DNA from: Mesostigma viride
Taxonomy: Eukaryota > Streptophyta > Mesostigmatophyceae > Mesostigmatales > Mesostigmataceae
Direction of reading: 5' to 3'
Assembly: GCA_009746045.1 (NCBI GenBank)
Contig: RPFO01001021.1
Location: 482,616 to 546,615 of the forward strand
DNA: 64,000 nt
Shown here: positions 1-10,821 of the stretch, piece by piece
Position numbering within the stretch: position 1 is the first letter of the stretch
Layout of the letters: the number at the start of each line of letters is the position of its first letter
Notes under the pieces: generated by a model
The model's database searches: none
Told to the model about the DNA's origin: nothing
The model's input: only the letters and a program-made list of their open reading frames with translations
Translations under genes and position numbers: made by a program

Positions 1-165
1 GGGCCCAGGTCATAGAGGACAACGAGCCCCCCCCCGTGTGCAAACATACGGGAAGCACGCCAGACAGGTTCCCTAGGGTAGAATTGATGTTGATAGATGT
101 TTCTCTAGATAGCAGTTGTAGATAGATTAGACAGGTAGGACTGTTTGCACCCATCCATCCATCCA
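1..165 (+). mobile_element. 3' end of a LINE (last codons of ORF2 plus 3' UTR)
   Basis: The first ~35 bases match, with few differences, the end of the LINE ORF2 at 10288-10325 (same KWAQVIEDNEPP-type codons). The following AT-rich stretch with repeated TAGATAGAT and the GCACCCATCCATCC tract matches the LINE 3' UTR at 10366-10495. The element runs off the left edge, so its length is unknown. It ends inside the CATC tract and is joined directly to an ORF1 fragment, so it lacks the hairpin and AT tail seen in the 10.5 kb and 60.9 kb copies. Confidence 0.8.
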
Positions 166-530
166 TCACGCATGGGCCTCCTTGGTGAGATTAAGCTGAC
201 CGCCCACCGCCTCCCCCGCGCGCGGGGTAAGGCAGGGGCGCCTCCGCTTCTTCTCATCTTTGACAGCCCAGCGGACAAGATTTCGTTTCTCAGACGCCGC
301 AAGCGGCTTGAGAACACTCCCTTCACCGTGGACGACGACTTGACCCTGGCGCAGCAACAACGGCGACGGGAGCTATGGCCGACCTGTACCTCCAGCTCCG
401 GCAGACCAAGGTGGGCCAGCCCGGCGGTGTACTGGAAGGGGGCGGCCATCTACGTCGGCCACAAGCCCTGGCACGCGACCCCCTCGACCACCGCGGCCCC
501 AGCGACTCCAGCAGCCCCAGCCTATAGGGG
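166..530 (+). pseudogene. LINE ORF1 fragment (copy 1)
   Basis: The frame from about 172 reads a basic stretch followed by RRRKRLENTPFTVDDDLTLA and then a YWKGAAIYVGHKPW segment. The same protein block recurs at 40.12-40.47 kb (+) and 62.69-63.09 kb (-), so it is a repeated retroelement coding unit. The VDDDLT...QQQ...LW and YWKG motifs resemble the C-terminal RNA-binding part of L1-type ORF1 proteins found in plants and green algae; this is recalled, not searched. The upstream coiled coil seen in copy 2 is missing. The frame shifts between QQQRRRELWPT and YWKG relative to the other copies. It is a dead 5'-truncated copy. Confidence 0.7.
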
Positions 531-978
531 AATACAGTGCTCACACAACGGTCCGAGCCCCGCCAAAATGCAGCCTCGTAAGGAGGACCCGAAAAGTGGC
601 GCGAAATGAGATTTTTGGTGTATGCGTGCACGACGGTGACCGAATTTCCACCGACAGGCATGGCGGCCTGGCAGGCTATCGTGAGCGAATAAAAAGGCAG
701 TATCGAGGCTGGAAATTTTAGTGTATGCTCCTAGGGTCATATATTACTTGCCGGTTTTTTTTTTCGCCACAAATTCTGCGGAGTCCTTCGGCATTTCGGC
801 GTCATTCACAGGTGGGTGCCTGTTTTGTCGCCGATTTTCTCTCGACCCCACCTACCTGCAGCAAAAAATTTTCCCGATGAAAGTCGCCCTAACATCTGGT
901 TTTTGACACAAATCGACGCATTTTTTAGTTTTTAAGGCCTTGACCGAAGCACTTTTTTCATTACCGGCTCAGTTTGCT
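531..978. other. No gene recognised (flank)
   Basis: AT-rich sequence with several homopolymer runs of T and A. Short open frames are present, but none has recognisable domains or convincing splice context. Confidence 0.5.
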
Positions 979-2893
979 TTAAGGGGACTCGGCGCGGCGA
1001 ATTTTTTCCGCGCCAAAAAAATTCCGCGGTACCCTCCGTACCGTGAAAAGTGGGTGCACGGTGCGCGCACCCCTTGCGGAAGTGGCCATGGCGACTGCTT
1101 TTAGACGAAACGTGACAAATCTGGCTCGCGGAAAGCAGAAAAAATGCTCGATTGTTGGAGAAAATTAGTTACTGATTCTACTTTATGGTGGGATGGTTGC
1201 GATCTATAATGTCGTGGGCTTTTTTTCTTTACCATCGGCAGGGGGGGTCCGGCCTGAATTTCTGTCGGGATGAATAAAGTATAATGGATGCCTGCAGGTG
1301 TGATTGTCGATTGTTGCCAGTTTTGATGGTCCTAATGGAAGCTAGTTTAATGATGTTTCTAAAGCCGTAAAAATTCCCGCTGCTATCCTTACCTTTCCCG
1401 TCATTTTGCGGTAAGATAACATTAGGCCTGCGCGATGCGCGCCCGACCTCTCCATGAAAGGGTGGCCTTTCTTGTGCGCCTGGGCACGAATAAATGCCCG
1501 TTATGGTACGTTCTTGTATTAAACGTCCTAAGATAGCGCTTTCCTGCTTTCTTAGCTCGTTGAGCGTAAGCTTTTTGCCTTCTTTCCGGCCAGATGCAGC
1601 CATGAACTTGCGGGTCCTGGCGCTGCATCGCTAGATTCCTGGATGTTTTTTAGCAAGTTCGTCTGTGACGTGGCTGGCTTGCTGCAGCGCGTGGCCCACA
1701 ACCTGTCGGGAAGGTGTAATGCTTTTATTTACATGCTTCTCTGAAATTTCTTTTGCTTTATAGACAGTTGTGTTCGAGGAAATTCACGCGGTCTTCCTAA
1801 GCAGCGGCATCATTTTCCCCAGACACTGACGAGCTGGCACCTGTCTCCTAAAGAAAGTGGCTCGTCCTTGTTAGAAAGGAGGCAGTGTGCATTTTGCGGG
1901 ACACAATGCTTTGGTGGCACATGCGTCAGGTAGGTTGTTCCAATGGTCTCTTCACCTTTCCCACTGAGTAAATGATAGCCTTTGTCATGCTAACCAGAGC
2001 AGCTAGCCACAGGTTGGCTGGATAAAAAGTCAGCTTATTTTCTCTTTATATACTGCATGTGTGGTCCTCCACATGTCCGGCTTGTTGGGCATTTTGGAAC
2101 AGGGTTTTTAATGTGTTGTTGGGTGGAACAACTTGGTTGTTGGCACAAAATCGCACATTATTAGCCTGAGATAGGCATGACATATGCTGCTCAGGCGTGT
2201 CGTCCTACCAGCCTTGTTGATAAGGGTAGACTCACAAGGCTGGCTGTGCCGATGGAGGGGTGGGGCGTATGACGCTCCGGACATCCTCCTCACACTCCGT
2301 GATCAAAGTGGGCATGTTTTTGGGTGTCTAGGGTAGCAAAACAGATGTCATTTTGGCTCAGCACTAGCTCAATTCTCTTTTAGCGTCTACCCAGGTGGCA
2401 TCACAGGAAAATCAATAACTTGAGCTACGCTTGTCAGAATGAGCTCAAATTTTGGCAGTGTGTTTCCCCCCACTCAGTGGAATTTAAAATGTATGGATGA
2501 CCCAATCTGATGTGTTAATGATTTGATTTATTTTTTTTTGCTAAAAAAAGTACCCATTTTGCGGGAAAATTAATAACTCAAACAAATGTGACCATTTTGG
2601 CCATGTAAATAGCCCAGCTTTTAAAAAAGTGGGGGAACTTTGCAGAAATGTATGGGCAGGTCATTTAGACAAGTGGTTTGTCTTGGGCAAAATATCTCAT
2701 AAATAGCGTCTTTTTCTATTTTTAGCTCGCCACCGGTGCGTGGTTGGGGGTAGTACCCCCAACAAGTGGTGGTATGAATGTCCAAACATCATATTTATGG
2801 TACCCAATCATCACTAGATGGTTCCCATGTGCATTGGAACTGATACTCACTAAAGTCTGTTTTTCAGGCTTTTGGACGTGCGAGTCCCCTTAA
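979..2893. mobile_element. Candidate DNA transposon with short inverted repeats and TTAA ends
   Basis: TTAAGGGGACTCG at 979-991 is matched by its exact reverse complement CGAGTCCCCTTAA at 2881-2893, giving a 1.9 kb unit. Read as a TTAA target duplication, the element proper is 983-2889 with 9-bp perfect termini. TTAA duplication is the hallmark of piggyBac-type elements, but the terminal GGGG is not the usual piggyBac terminus and no transposase domain was recognised, so this may be a non-autonomous or unrelated element. The inner 2400-2750 part is AT-rich with several 'AAAATTAATAACT'-like stretches. Confidence 0.45.
1229..1603 (-). CDS. Hypothetical small ORF inside the putative transposon
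   Basis: A 124-codon frame starts at a genuine ATG (1603-1601). Its N-terminus is rich in Lys, Arg and Glu (MAASGRKEGKKLTLNELRKQ) and could form a charged helix. No family is recognised. It lies wholly inside the inverted-repeat-bounded unit, so it could be the first exon or a remnant of an element-encoded protein. The later half looks less protein-like. No neighbouring exon was found. Confidence 0.2.
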   Translation of the reverse strand: MAASGRKEGKKLTLNELRKQESAILGRLIQERTITGIYSCPGAQERPPFHGEVGRASRRPNVILPQNDGKGKDSSGNFYGFRNIIKLASIRTIKTGNNRQSHLQASIILYSSRQKFRPDPPCRW

Positions 2894-3437
2894 CCGAGCT
2901 GGCGCGATTTTTTATCCAATTTCTAGGCTGGGCCAGGTGTCGCATACCGTAATTCGTTTTTAAGTGCTTTTGTGCCCGATATCGTGTCTTTTGCAGGCGT
3001 TCTTGGCATCAAAGACGCCATGGCGTCAGGGGCTAAAACGGACCTCCGCACGTTCGTTAACTTCGGCGAGCATGTCAATGCCGCCAGCAATTTTTGCTGC
3101 CGCGTCTGTGACACGGTTGCGATGCAAGACCGTTGTCGACGTGACGGAGTGGTATGTGCACATTCAGGTGCGAATTTCTTCGCTGTTGAAACCCCGGCCG
3201 GTAGCAGACAAGTATTTCACCGTATCCCCTTTCCCCGAATCTCTCTTTTCCGTCATGTTTTCATCTTACGGAAAGCGCGTATAAAGCATCAGTGAGCGAC
3301 AGTATGATGGCGAGCCGTTTGCTCGCATCAGAGCTGTGCGGCTTATTCTAGAGAGAAGCGACATCAAGCAGATTTTGCAGCCGGATGTGAGGGAGGGGCC
3401 CTGCTAGGGTGGGAATAAACTGCTGTGAGTGACCGAT
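2894..3437. other. No gene recognised; short ORF 2972-3295
   Basis: A 107-codon plus-strand frame at 2972-3295 contains a Cys pair (CCRVCDTVA) but no recognisable domain. Overlapping frames on both strands are equally open, so coding status is unsupported. The right end leads into the CCCT array. Confidence 0.3.
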
Positions 3438-4031
3438 CCCCTCCCTCCCTCCCTCCCTCCCTCCCTCCCTCCCTCCCTCCCTCCCTCCCTCCCTCCCTCC
3501 CTCCCTCCCTCCCTCCCTCCCTCCCTCCCTCCCTCCCTCCTCCCTCCCTCCCTCCCTCCCTCCCTCCCTCCCTCCCTCCCTCCCTCCCTCCCTCCCTCCC
3601 TCCCTCCCTCCCTCCCTCCCTCCCTCCCCTCCCTCCCTCCCTCCTCCCTCCCTCCCTCCCTCCCTCCCTCCCTCCCTCCCTCCCTCCCTCCCTCCCTCCC
3701 TCCCTCCCTCCTCCCTCCCTCCCTCCCTCCTCCCTCCCTCCTCCCTCCCTCCCTCCCTCCCTCCCTCCTCCCTCCCTCCCTCTCCCTCCCTCCCTCCTCC
3801 CTCCCTCCCTCCCTCCCTCCCTCCTCCCTCCCTCCCTCCCTCCCTCCCTCCCTCCCTCCCTCCCTCCCTCCCTCCCTCCCTCCCTCCCTCCCTCCCTCCC
3901 TCCCTCCCTCCTCTCCCTCCCTCCCTCCCTCCCTCCCTCCCTCCCTCCCTCCCTCCCTCCCTCCCTCCCTCCCTCCCTCCCTCCCTCCCTCCCTCCCTCC
4001 CTCCCTCCCTCCCTCCCTCCCTCGCTCCCTC
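3438..4031. repeat. (CCCT)n microsatellite, ~0.6 kb
   Basis: About 145 tandem CCCT units, with occasional single-base slips (CCT) that change the phase. The strand is purely pyrimidine, so triplex or other non-B DNA is possible. It is the first block of a compound array reaching 5053. Confidence 0.97.
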
Positions 4032-4090
4032 GTGGACTCACGTACTCACTCGTGGACTCACTCACTCGTGGACTCACTCACTCACTCACT
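4032..4090. repeat. Short bridge with CGTGGACTCA units
   Basis: Three imperfect copies of a CGTGGACTCACTCACT-like unit join the CCCT array to the CCCA array and introduce the CACT motif that later dominates at 4871-5053. Confidence 0.7.
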
Positions 4091-4402
4091 CACCCACCCA
4101 CCCACCCACCCACCCACCCACCCACCCACCCACCCACCCACCCACCCACCCACCCACCCACCCACCCACCCACCCACCCACCCACCACCCACCCACCCAC
4201 CCACCCACCCACCCACCCACCCACCCACCCACCCACCCACCCACCCACCCACCCACCCACCCACCCACCCACCCACCCACCCACCCACCCACCCACCCAC
4301 CCACCCACCCACCCACCCACCCACCCACCCACCCACCCACCCACCCACCCACCCACCCACCCACCCACCCACCCACCCACCCACCCACCCACCCACCCAC
4401 CA
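4091..4402. repeat. (CCCA)n microsatellite
   Basis: Nearly pure CCCA tetranucleotides, about 78 units with one CCA slip near 4184. On the minus strand this is (TGGG)n, able in principle to form G-quadruplexes. Confidence 0.97.
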
Positions 4403-4406
4403 CTCA

Positions 4407-4450
<44 letters not shown>

Positions 4451-4600
4451 CTCACGCACGCACTCACGCACTCACGCACGCACGCACGCACTCATGCACT
4501 CACGCACTCACGCACTCATGCACTCACGCACTCACGCACTCACGCACTCACGCACTCACGCACTCACGCACTTACGCACTCACGCACTCACGCACGCACC
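4403..4600. repeat. Mixed (CGCA)/(CTCA) tetranucleotide block
   Basis: A run of CGCA units with interspersed CTCA, and rare CTTA and CATG variants. Each differs by one base from the flanking CCCA unit and stays in register with it. Confidence 0.95.
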
Positions 4601-4870
4601 CACCCAGGCACCCACCCAGGCACCCACCCACCCACGCACCCACGCACCCACCCACCCACCCACCCACCCATCCACGCACCCACCCACCCACCCACCCACC
4701 CACCCACCCACCCACCCACCCACCCACCCACCCACCCACCCACCCACCCACCCACCCACCCACCCACCCACCCACCCACCCACCCACCCACCCACCCACC
4801 CACCCACCCACCCACCCACCCACCCCCACCCACCCACCCACCCACCCACCCACCCACCCACCCACCCACC
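4601..4870. repeat. Second (CCCA)n block
   Basis: About 67 CCCA units. Near the left edge some units are CGCA, AGGC or CATC variants, and one extra C occurs near 4826. Confidence 0.95.
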
Positions 4871-5053
4871 ACTCACTCACTCACTCACTCACTCACTCAC
4901 TCACTCACCCACTCACTCACTCACTCACTCACTCACTCACTCACTCACTCACTCACTCACTCACTCACTCACTCACTCACTCACTCACTCACTCACTCAC
5001 TCACTCACTCACTCACTCACTCACTCACTCACTCACTCACTCACTCACTCACT
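4871..5053. repeat. (CACT)n microsatellite
   Basis: About 45 CACT units with a single CACC interruption near 4908. It ends abruptly at a unique sequence. Confidence 0.97.
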
Positions 5054-5653
5054 TAGTAACTTGCACATGCACCACATGCGCAAGGAGGACACCAAGAGCT
5101 TCACCAACCACCGTCGAAAGCTTGGCTGTGATGCCAAGGGCAAGGGTATGGGGTGTCCATGTTGACACAGTGCATGAAGGCTGACAAGGTCAGGCAGAGA
5201 TTGTGCAGGGAGGTGCCACTACCTCCTAGCGATACCGAAATGAGGGCGCGCAACCGCATAAGCGCCGTGCCGCCTGTTGAGTAATTTGCAGCTACATTAC
5301 TTGGCATGCTGTGGGTGCACGTGTAAAATGACCTTTCTAGCCATGCATGCGACAGCTGCCAATATTATGTTCAGCAAGCTCCTCCGTAGAATAGAGATTG
5401 CGTGAGCATCCACATGGCCACATGTGCATATTGTCAGCTGTGTCTATATCAATGAACTTTTATGTATGTCTCCTGGAGGTTGTCTTATATCACTCGTGAA
5501 TGGTTTCCATGTTTTAGTGAGTCATCTTATTTGAGTTGACCAGATTGTCTCCTTGATATTCCACACTGGCAGTTTCGCATCCATGGGAAAGAATTTGTAA
5601 TGGAAACTGGCAGGTATGGCATTGATAACTCTACCAAATAGAACATGATGGGC
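5054..5653. other. No gene recognised
   Basis: Unique sequence. The frame running out of the CACT array ends at 5165 and gives no recognisable protein. The last 130 bp resemble a degenerate copy of the 173-bp tandem repeat that follows. Confidence 0.4.
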
Positions 5654-6170
5654 CTGAATTTTTGTGGAATGTCTAAAATCATGATGGCTAAGATGCATGC
5701 AAGTTTCAAGCCTCAACAGAGCACATCTTGTACGGAAACTGCAATGAAATGTGATGAAAAATACGAAAAACGTGCATTTTTGGTAACATTTGTGAGCAAA
5801 CTGACATCAAATACCCTCTGATGGTTCTGAATTTTTGTGGAATGTCTAAAATAATGATGGCAAAGATGCATGCAAGTTTTCAGCCTGGACTGAGCACATC
5901 TTGTATGGAAACTGCCATGGAATGTGATGAAAAATACGAAAAACGTGCATTTTTGGTAACATTTGTGAGCAAACTGACATCAAATACCCTACGATGGACC
6001 TGAATTTTTGTGGGATGTCTAGAATAATGATGTTTAAGATGCCTACAAGTTTCCAGCCTCAACGGAGCACAGCTTGCATGGAAACTGCAATGAAATGTGA
6101 TGGGAAATACAAAAAACGCACATTTTTGCTAGCATTTGGTGGCATTTTGTTACCAAATGCGGTTGGATGA
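5654..6170. repeat. 173-bp tandem repeat, three copies
   Basis: Units begin with CTGAATTTTTGTGG at 5654, 5827 and 6000, giving a constant 173-bp period. Copies 1 and 2 are about 95% alike by eye. Copy 3 is more diverged, especially at its end. No protein-coding pattern is conserved, so it is a short satellite. Confidence 0.9.
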
Positions 6171-6455
6171 CCATCAGATCTTGTGCACAGTCATTAGTCA
6201 TGAGTATCAACTTACTTGCAAACAGCCAGGTCAAGAACTCTTTATTTGCATATTAGAATGTATTTGTTTATATTAAAATCTGGAAAACTGCTAAAAATAG
6301 ACATGCCAAAAATAGGTCAGCTGAGGTCCGGTAAGTCCGGAAAGTTGCAATCCTTCTACTGGTGTCCTGAACATGCTACCTACCAAGATCTAGCATGTTT
6401 CGACGATATTTGCATCGTACAGGAGTTATAAGGCTGTTTTTTGGCACTTTCAGAC

Positions 6456-7046
6456 CGTTGTGCAGCAGTAGTGTAGACTAGTTATTAGACAGTGGCCTTG
6501 TACATGCCCGCCTACTACAGGCACTACTATACCAGCTGAGGCCTAGCCTTTTTTAGTCATGTATCATTAGTCATATACCAGTAGTGTAGATTAGATAGGC
6601 TTAGCCTTTGCAAGTGGCCCACGCGCATGTGCGCCCATAATGGCCCCCATGGATGATGCTTTCAGTATTTAGCCGCGCCCAGCCCACAATGGGACCTCCC
6701 ATGGATGATGCATTAAGAATTTAGCCATGCGATGCCTATGCAGGGAGTTACTCTCTGCTGAGATGCCATGTGTACACCAGCTATAGCCTAGCCACATACC
6801 CTCCACCCCATATGTCATGCAGGCCTTCTAGGCCCTCTCCTCAAGCCCCCCCTGGGTGCCTGTGCTTGTTAAGGAGGCATGAACCATCATGGCGGTGCAG
6901 GTGCACCTTGTGCACCCAGAGCAGGTGATAGTTGTACATCCTCCACCTGCAGGTTGTCGCCCTGATTGTATTACAAACCCATTGATGCCCCTTTCTCAGG
7001 GCTATGTGTTACATATGCTCCCAACGGAGCTATGATTTTAATTAAT
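6456..7046 (+). mobile_element. Short dispersed retroelement family, copy A
   Basis: Starts around GCAGCAGTAGTGTAGACTAG and ends with hairpin CTCCCAACGGAG (7018-7029) followed by an AT-rich TTTTAATTAATGAA tail. It matches copy E (61.21-61.56 kb, inverted) over most of its length and copies B and D at the ends. It has no open frame. It behaves as a short non-autonomous or tail-only element. Confidence 0.75.
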
Positions 7047-7388
7047 GAATTTTTAGTCATGTACATGTGTGCCTATGATGAGCCACCCTCCAGATGATGC
7101 CTAGCTTTATTTAATTATGCAGTGCCCATGCAGGGGGTCACTCCCTGCTGAGAAGCCATGCCCTAGCTCTTGTATAGCTGTGCTGATCTTCCCCACCTAT
7201 GACAGGCTCCCCTTAGCTGGGTGTTGCCTGAAACTCTGGGTGGTGTGCACAGGTGCCCTAGTGCACCTAGAGCAAGTGTTGTTTACATTCCCACCCTTGC
7301 AGGAAGTAGCTTAGAATGTATGATAGGCCATATGCCCCTTCTCTGGGCTATGTGCTACATATACTCCCAACGGAGTTATGTTACAATT
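7047..7388 (+). mobile_element. Short dispersed retroelement family, copy B
   Basis: Follows copy A directly. It is about 90% identical by eye to 40570-40900 (copy D). It ends with hairpin CTCCCAACGGAG (7364-7375) and then an AATTC/AATCC repeat tail rather than a TTAA tail. Confidence 0.8.
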
Positions 7389-7600
7389 CAATTCAATCCA
7401 ATCCAATCCAATCCAATCCAATCCAATCCAATCCAATCCAATCCAATCCAATCCAATCCAATCCAATCCAATCCAATCCAATCCAATCCAATCCAATCCA
7501 ATCCAATCCAATCCAATCCAATCCAATCCAATCCAATCCAATCCAATCCAATCCAATCCAATCCAATCCAATCCAATCCAATCCAATCCAATCCAATCCA
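7386..7600. repeat. (AATCC)n pentanucleotide array, left of the LINE
   Basis: About 42 almost perfect AATCC units, abutting the truncated LINE ORF2 on the right. A second array of the same pentamer and nearly the same size lies at 10554-10757. Confidence 0.97.
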
Positions 7601-10365
7601 GCCTTCTTCGACGCCCTCAAGGAGGAGGAGGCCAACATCCCAGCTCGGCACTTCCTTGTTATGCTGCTCGACGCCAACGCCACGCTGCCAGTTGGCACTG
7701 GGGGCGCTCAGTATTCCCCAACCAACACGACAGCCAACGGTAACACGCCTTTATTTGCGAATCTGCTGGCAGAATCTGCGCTGGTTGCATGCAATGCTTC
7801 TTTCGCACGCCCCGCTGAGCAGCTGGCCACCTTTTTTGGGCCGTCGGATCGGGTGGTGTGCCTTGATTATGTCTGCGTACGTCGGGCTCAGCGCCCCTCA
7901 GTTGTCGATGCTCGCGTCCTGCAAGATTCTGTCAGCACGGTGGAATCTGATCATCGTCTCGTGCTCGCTCGCATCAGATTGCGGTTTCCTGGGGTGAAAC
8001 CGTCGCGACAGCTGGCACCTCAGCCAGATCTGAAAGTGCTCCGGATTGTGCTGAAGGATGCCGACAAGATGTCAGCAGCAGAGCAGGCCGCTATGTCGCA
8101 CAGGGATGATTTCCTGGCCGTATTCGACGCCGGGGGCAGCCGACAGCAGTTACACGCCATTCCGCCGCCGGGGGATATTTCAGTGATCCTCCGTGGTGTC
8201 GCCGCCAAGTATCGCCTGGCTGCCCGCACCCTCCCCACCTTGCCTCCGCGTCGGCAGCTTGCTGTCCACCGTCACGCACCGACAGTGGTCGCCGCCAGGC
8301 AGATGCTCCGCCGCAACAGAGATCCGCTCGCCAAACCTGGGCTGCAAGCAGCTCTGAGGGCCGCCTACGAGCAGGCTGAGAAGGCAGATGCTCAGCAGAT
8401 GGTCAAGGACCTGCGCAGCTGCCAGCAGAAGCACGACGGCAAGGGGGCCTGGTTCTGGTACAAGCGCCTCGGGCACCCGGACGGCCTCGGCCGGCCCCAC
8501 CGCCACGACGTCCCCGGCGCCCCAGCCAAGCGGCTTCGTACCTGGGCCACGGCCACGGCCGAGGTCGTGGGGACAGCTGCGCCGCCCCCACCCCTGCTCC
8601 CAGCCGCCGCCGCCCGCCCGGCCGCCCTGGCCGGCCCCGCAGGGCCCCCGGCCCCGCCTAGGTCAGCGGCGGACTACCTAGTCCCCCCGCTGGTCGGCCC
8701 ACTTGGCGACCCGTCTGACATGCCTCCTTTCACCTCTCGCGAGGTCACGGAGGCGGTCCAGCGCCTGCGTTATGACGCAGCCACCGGCTCTGACGAGATT
8801 CCGGCCGCAGTTGTAAAACTTGCAGCCGAATTCGAGGACACAGGTGTTATGCTGCTCTTCCGGGACATCTGCAACCGCCTTCTGCTGTCGTCGCAACCAC
8901 CTCCAGCGGCCTGGCAACACAGTTTTCGCACGATGCTGTACAAGAACAAGGGGTCGCCTGCCGACCCCGGCAACTACAGAGGGGTGTGCATTCAAAGTGC
9001 CCCCCTCAAGCTTCTTATGCGGCTCATCCTGAACCGCCTGCGCACGGCCCTGGACGGTCACCTCAGCGAGACTCAGCACGGCTTCCGTTCAGGTCGCAAC
9101 ACAGTACAGGCGCTCTTCGCTACTCGCCGACTGGTGGAGGAACTGCAACGCCTTCAGCCTGGTGAGTCCCCTTTGCACCTTGTGCTGGTGGACTTCATCA
9201 AAGCCTTCGATTCGGTTTTCTGGCCTGCGCTTTGGGACATCCTCGAGTTGTTCCGGATCCCCCGCCCCCTGATTGCTGTCATCCGCAACCTGTATGAAGG
9301 GTCCACCACTTCGGTGCGCACTTCTTACGGGACCACGCCCCCATGCCCTTTACAGAAGGGTGTGTGGCAGGGCTGCGTGCTGTCGCCCTACCTGTTCATT
9401 ATTGTTGTCGAATACGTAATGATTCAGGCGCGCAAGCGATTTGCCCGCATCGTGGGCAGGGAACCAGGAGTGCAGGTTGCTAACAAATTCTGGCATGGCG
9501 GTGCGGACACGGAGATTCGGCTCGCAGACATCATTTACGCAGACGACACCACCCTCTTTGAGGACACTGAGCACGTGCAGACATGGCTTGACTGCCTGGC
9601 TCTCGAGGCCCGTGCAGTGGGGCTTGAGGTCAGCAAGAAGACAGAGGCTCTGGCGGTTGGGCTCACCACCTCAGCGCCGCCCCTCTATCTCCTAGACGGC
9701 TCTCGAGTCCTGTATCGGGACCGCGTTAAGCTGCTGGGCAGCCTGCTCCCTAGCTGCGAGGTGGATGTGGACCACCGCATCTCCCTCGCCTGGCACGCTT
9801 TACGCCAGTACCGGGCCCTATGGCGCAAGCCCCTGGGCAAGATCGAGAAACAGGACCTGTTCAAGGTCCTCGTCCTTCCTGTTCTCACGTATGGCGCCGA
9901 GACGTGGACCCTCACCGCCGACCTGGCCCGCAAGCTGGACGCGGTCACCAGCATGCTGCGTTCCATTTTCAGAGTAGGATACAGTATGCTGCTCATGTCC
10001 GCAATGAGGACCTGTACCAGGGCATGCCCTATATCACCAGCACAATTAAGCAACGCCGCCTGCAGCTAGTAGGGCACCTAGCTCGCACCAACCAGGTAGA
10101 CACCTCACGTGGCCCCCCCGCAGGACTGCGACCAGCCCAGCCTGGCCGGCACCTCCTGACGTGGGCTGGGCCCAGTGATGTTAGACGCCGCAAGGCCCGC
10201 ACCTTCAAAGAACAGCTAGTAGAGGACATGGGGGGCCTAGGCCTCTCCGTGATTTGGAAGAAGATGATGGACAAGGCCAAGTGGGCCCAGGTCATAGAGG
10301 ACAACGAGCCCCCCCCAGTGGGGAAGCGCCCGCGTGTGCAATCCCGCGGGAGGCACGCTAGATAG
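7601..10365 (+). pseudogene. LINE ORF2 (endonuclease-reverse transcriptase), 5' truncated and frameshifted
   Basis: Encodes the C-terminal part of an APE-type endonuclease (LLDANATLP, CLDYVCV and the catalytic SDHR near 7945). A full reverse transcriptase domain follows: NYRGVCI, HGFRSGRNT, LVDFIKAFDSV (motif A), GCVLSPYLF and the catalytic YADD near 9538. After that come a thumb-like region and TYGAETWTLT. The endonuclease N-terminus is absent; the coding sequence starts abruptly at the pentamer array. The main frame runs to about 9972, then coding continues in another frame (NEDLYQGMPY, QRRLQLVGHLAR) to a stop at 10363-10365. Truncation plus frameshift make it inactive. The domain order is typical of L1-like non-LTR elements. 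It replicates, when intact, by target-primed reverse transcription. Confidence 0.9.
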
Positions 10366-10553
10366 CTCCCCCTAGGGCAGCGTGCGGCTGCCTAGATAGA
10401 TGATGTAGATAGAATGTTGTTAGATAGATGTAGTATGTAGCCAATGTAGATAGATTAGACCGGTAGGAATGTGTGCACCCATCCATCCATTCATCGGGGT
10501 TAATGCTCCGTGACTCCCCAACGGGAGCACGAGTCTAATTAATTAATTAATTA
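10366..10553 (+). mobile_element. LINE 3' UTR and tail
   Basis: Contains repeated TAGATAGAT stretches, the GCACCCATCCATCC tract, hairpin CTCCCCAACGGGAG (10514-10527) and an (ATTA)n tail. The same order is seen at 60.13-60.93 kb and, in part, at 1-165. Confidence 0.85.
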
Positions 10554-10757
10554 ATCCAATCCAATCCAATCCAATCCAATCCAATCCAATCCAATCCAAT
10601 CCAATCCAATCCAATCCAATCCAATCCAATCCAATCCAATCCAATCCAATCCAATCCAATCCAATCCAATCCAATCCAATCCAATCCAATCCAATCCAAT
10701 CCAATCCAATCCAATCCAATCCAATCCAATCCAATCCAATCCAATCCAATCCAATCC
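10554..10757. repeat. (AATCC)n pentanucleotide array, right of the LINE
   Basis: About 41 units. It is followed by CATCCATCGGGGTTAATG and a second copy of the LINE hairpin and tail, so the array lies between two tails. Confidence 0.97.
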
Positions 10758-10821
10758 ATCCATCGGGGTTAATGCTCCGTGACTCCCCAACGGGAGCACG
10801 AGTCTAATTAATCAATTAATT
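10758..10821 (+). mobile_element. Second LINE tail (hairpin + AT tail)
   Basis: Repeats the 3' terminal block of the LINE: GGGGTTAATGCTCCGTGA, hairpin CTCCCCAACGGGAG (10783-10796) and a TTAATTAA-like tail. This is probably the tail of an older element into which the newer LINE inserted. Confidence 0.75.

Noticed and set aside
3364-5165. Long open frames of Ser-Leu-Pro-Pro, Pro-Thr-His-Pro and Gly-Gly-Arg-Glu repeats on both strands
   Set aside because: They arise from tetranucleotide arrays open in all frames. No start context, splice sites or non-repeat domains support a protein.
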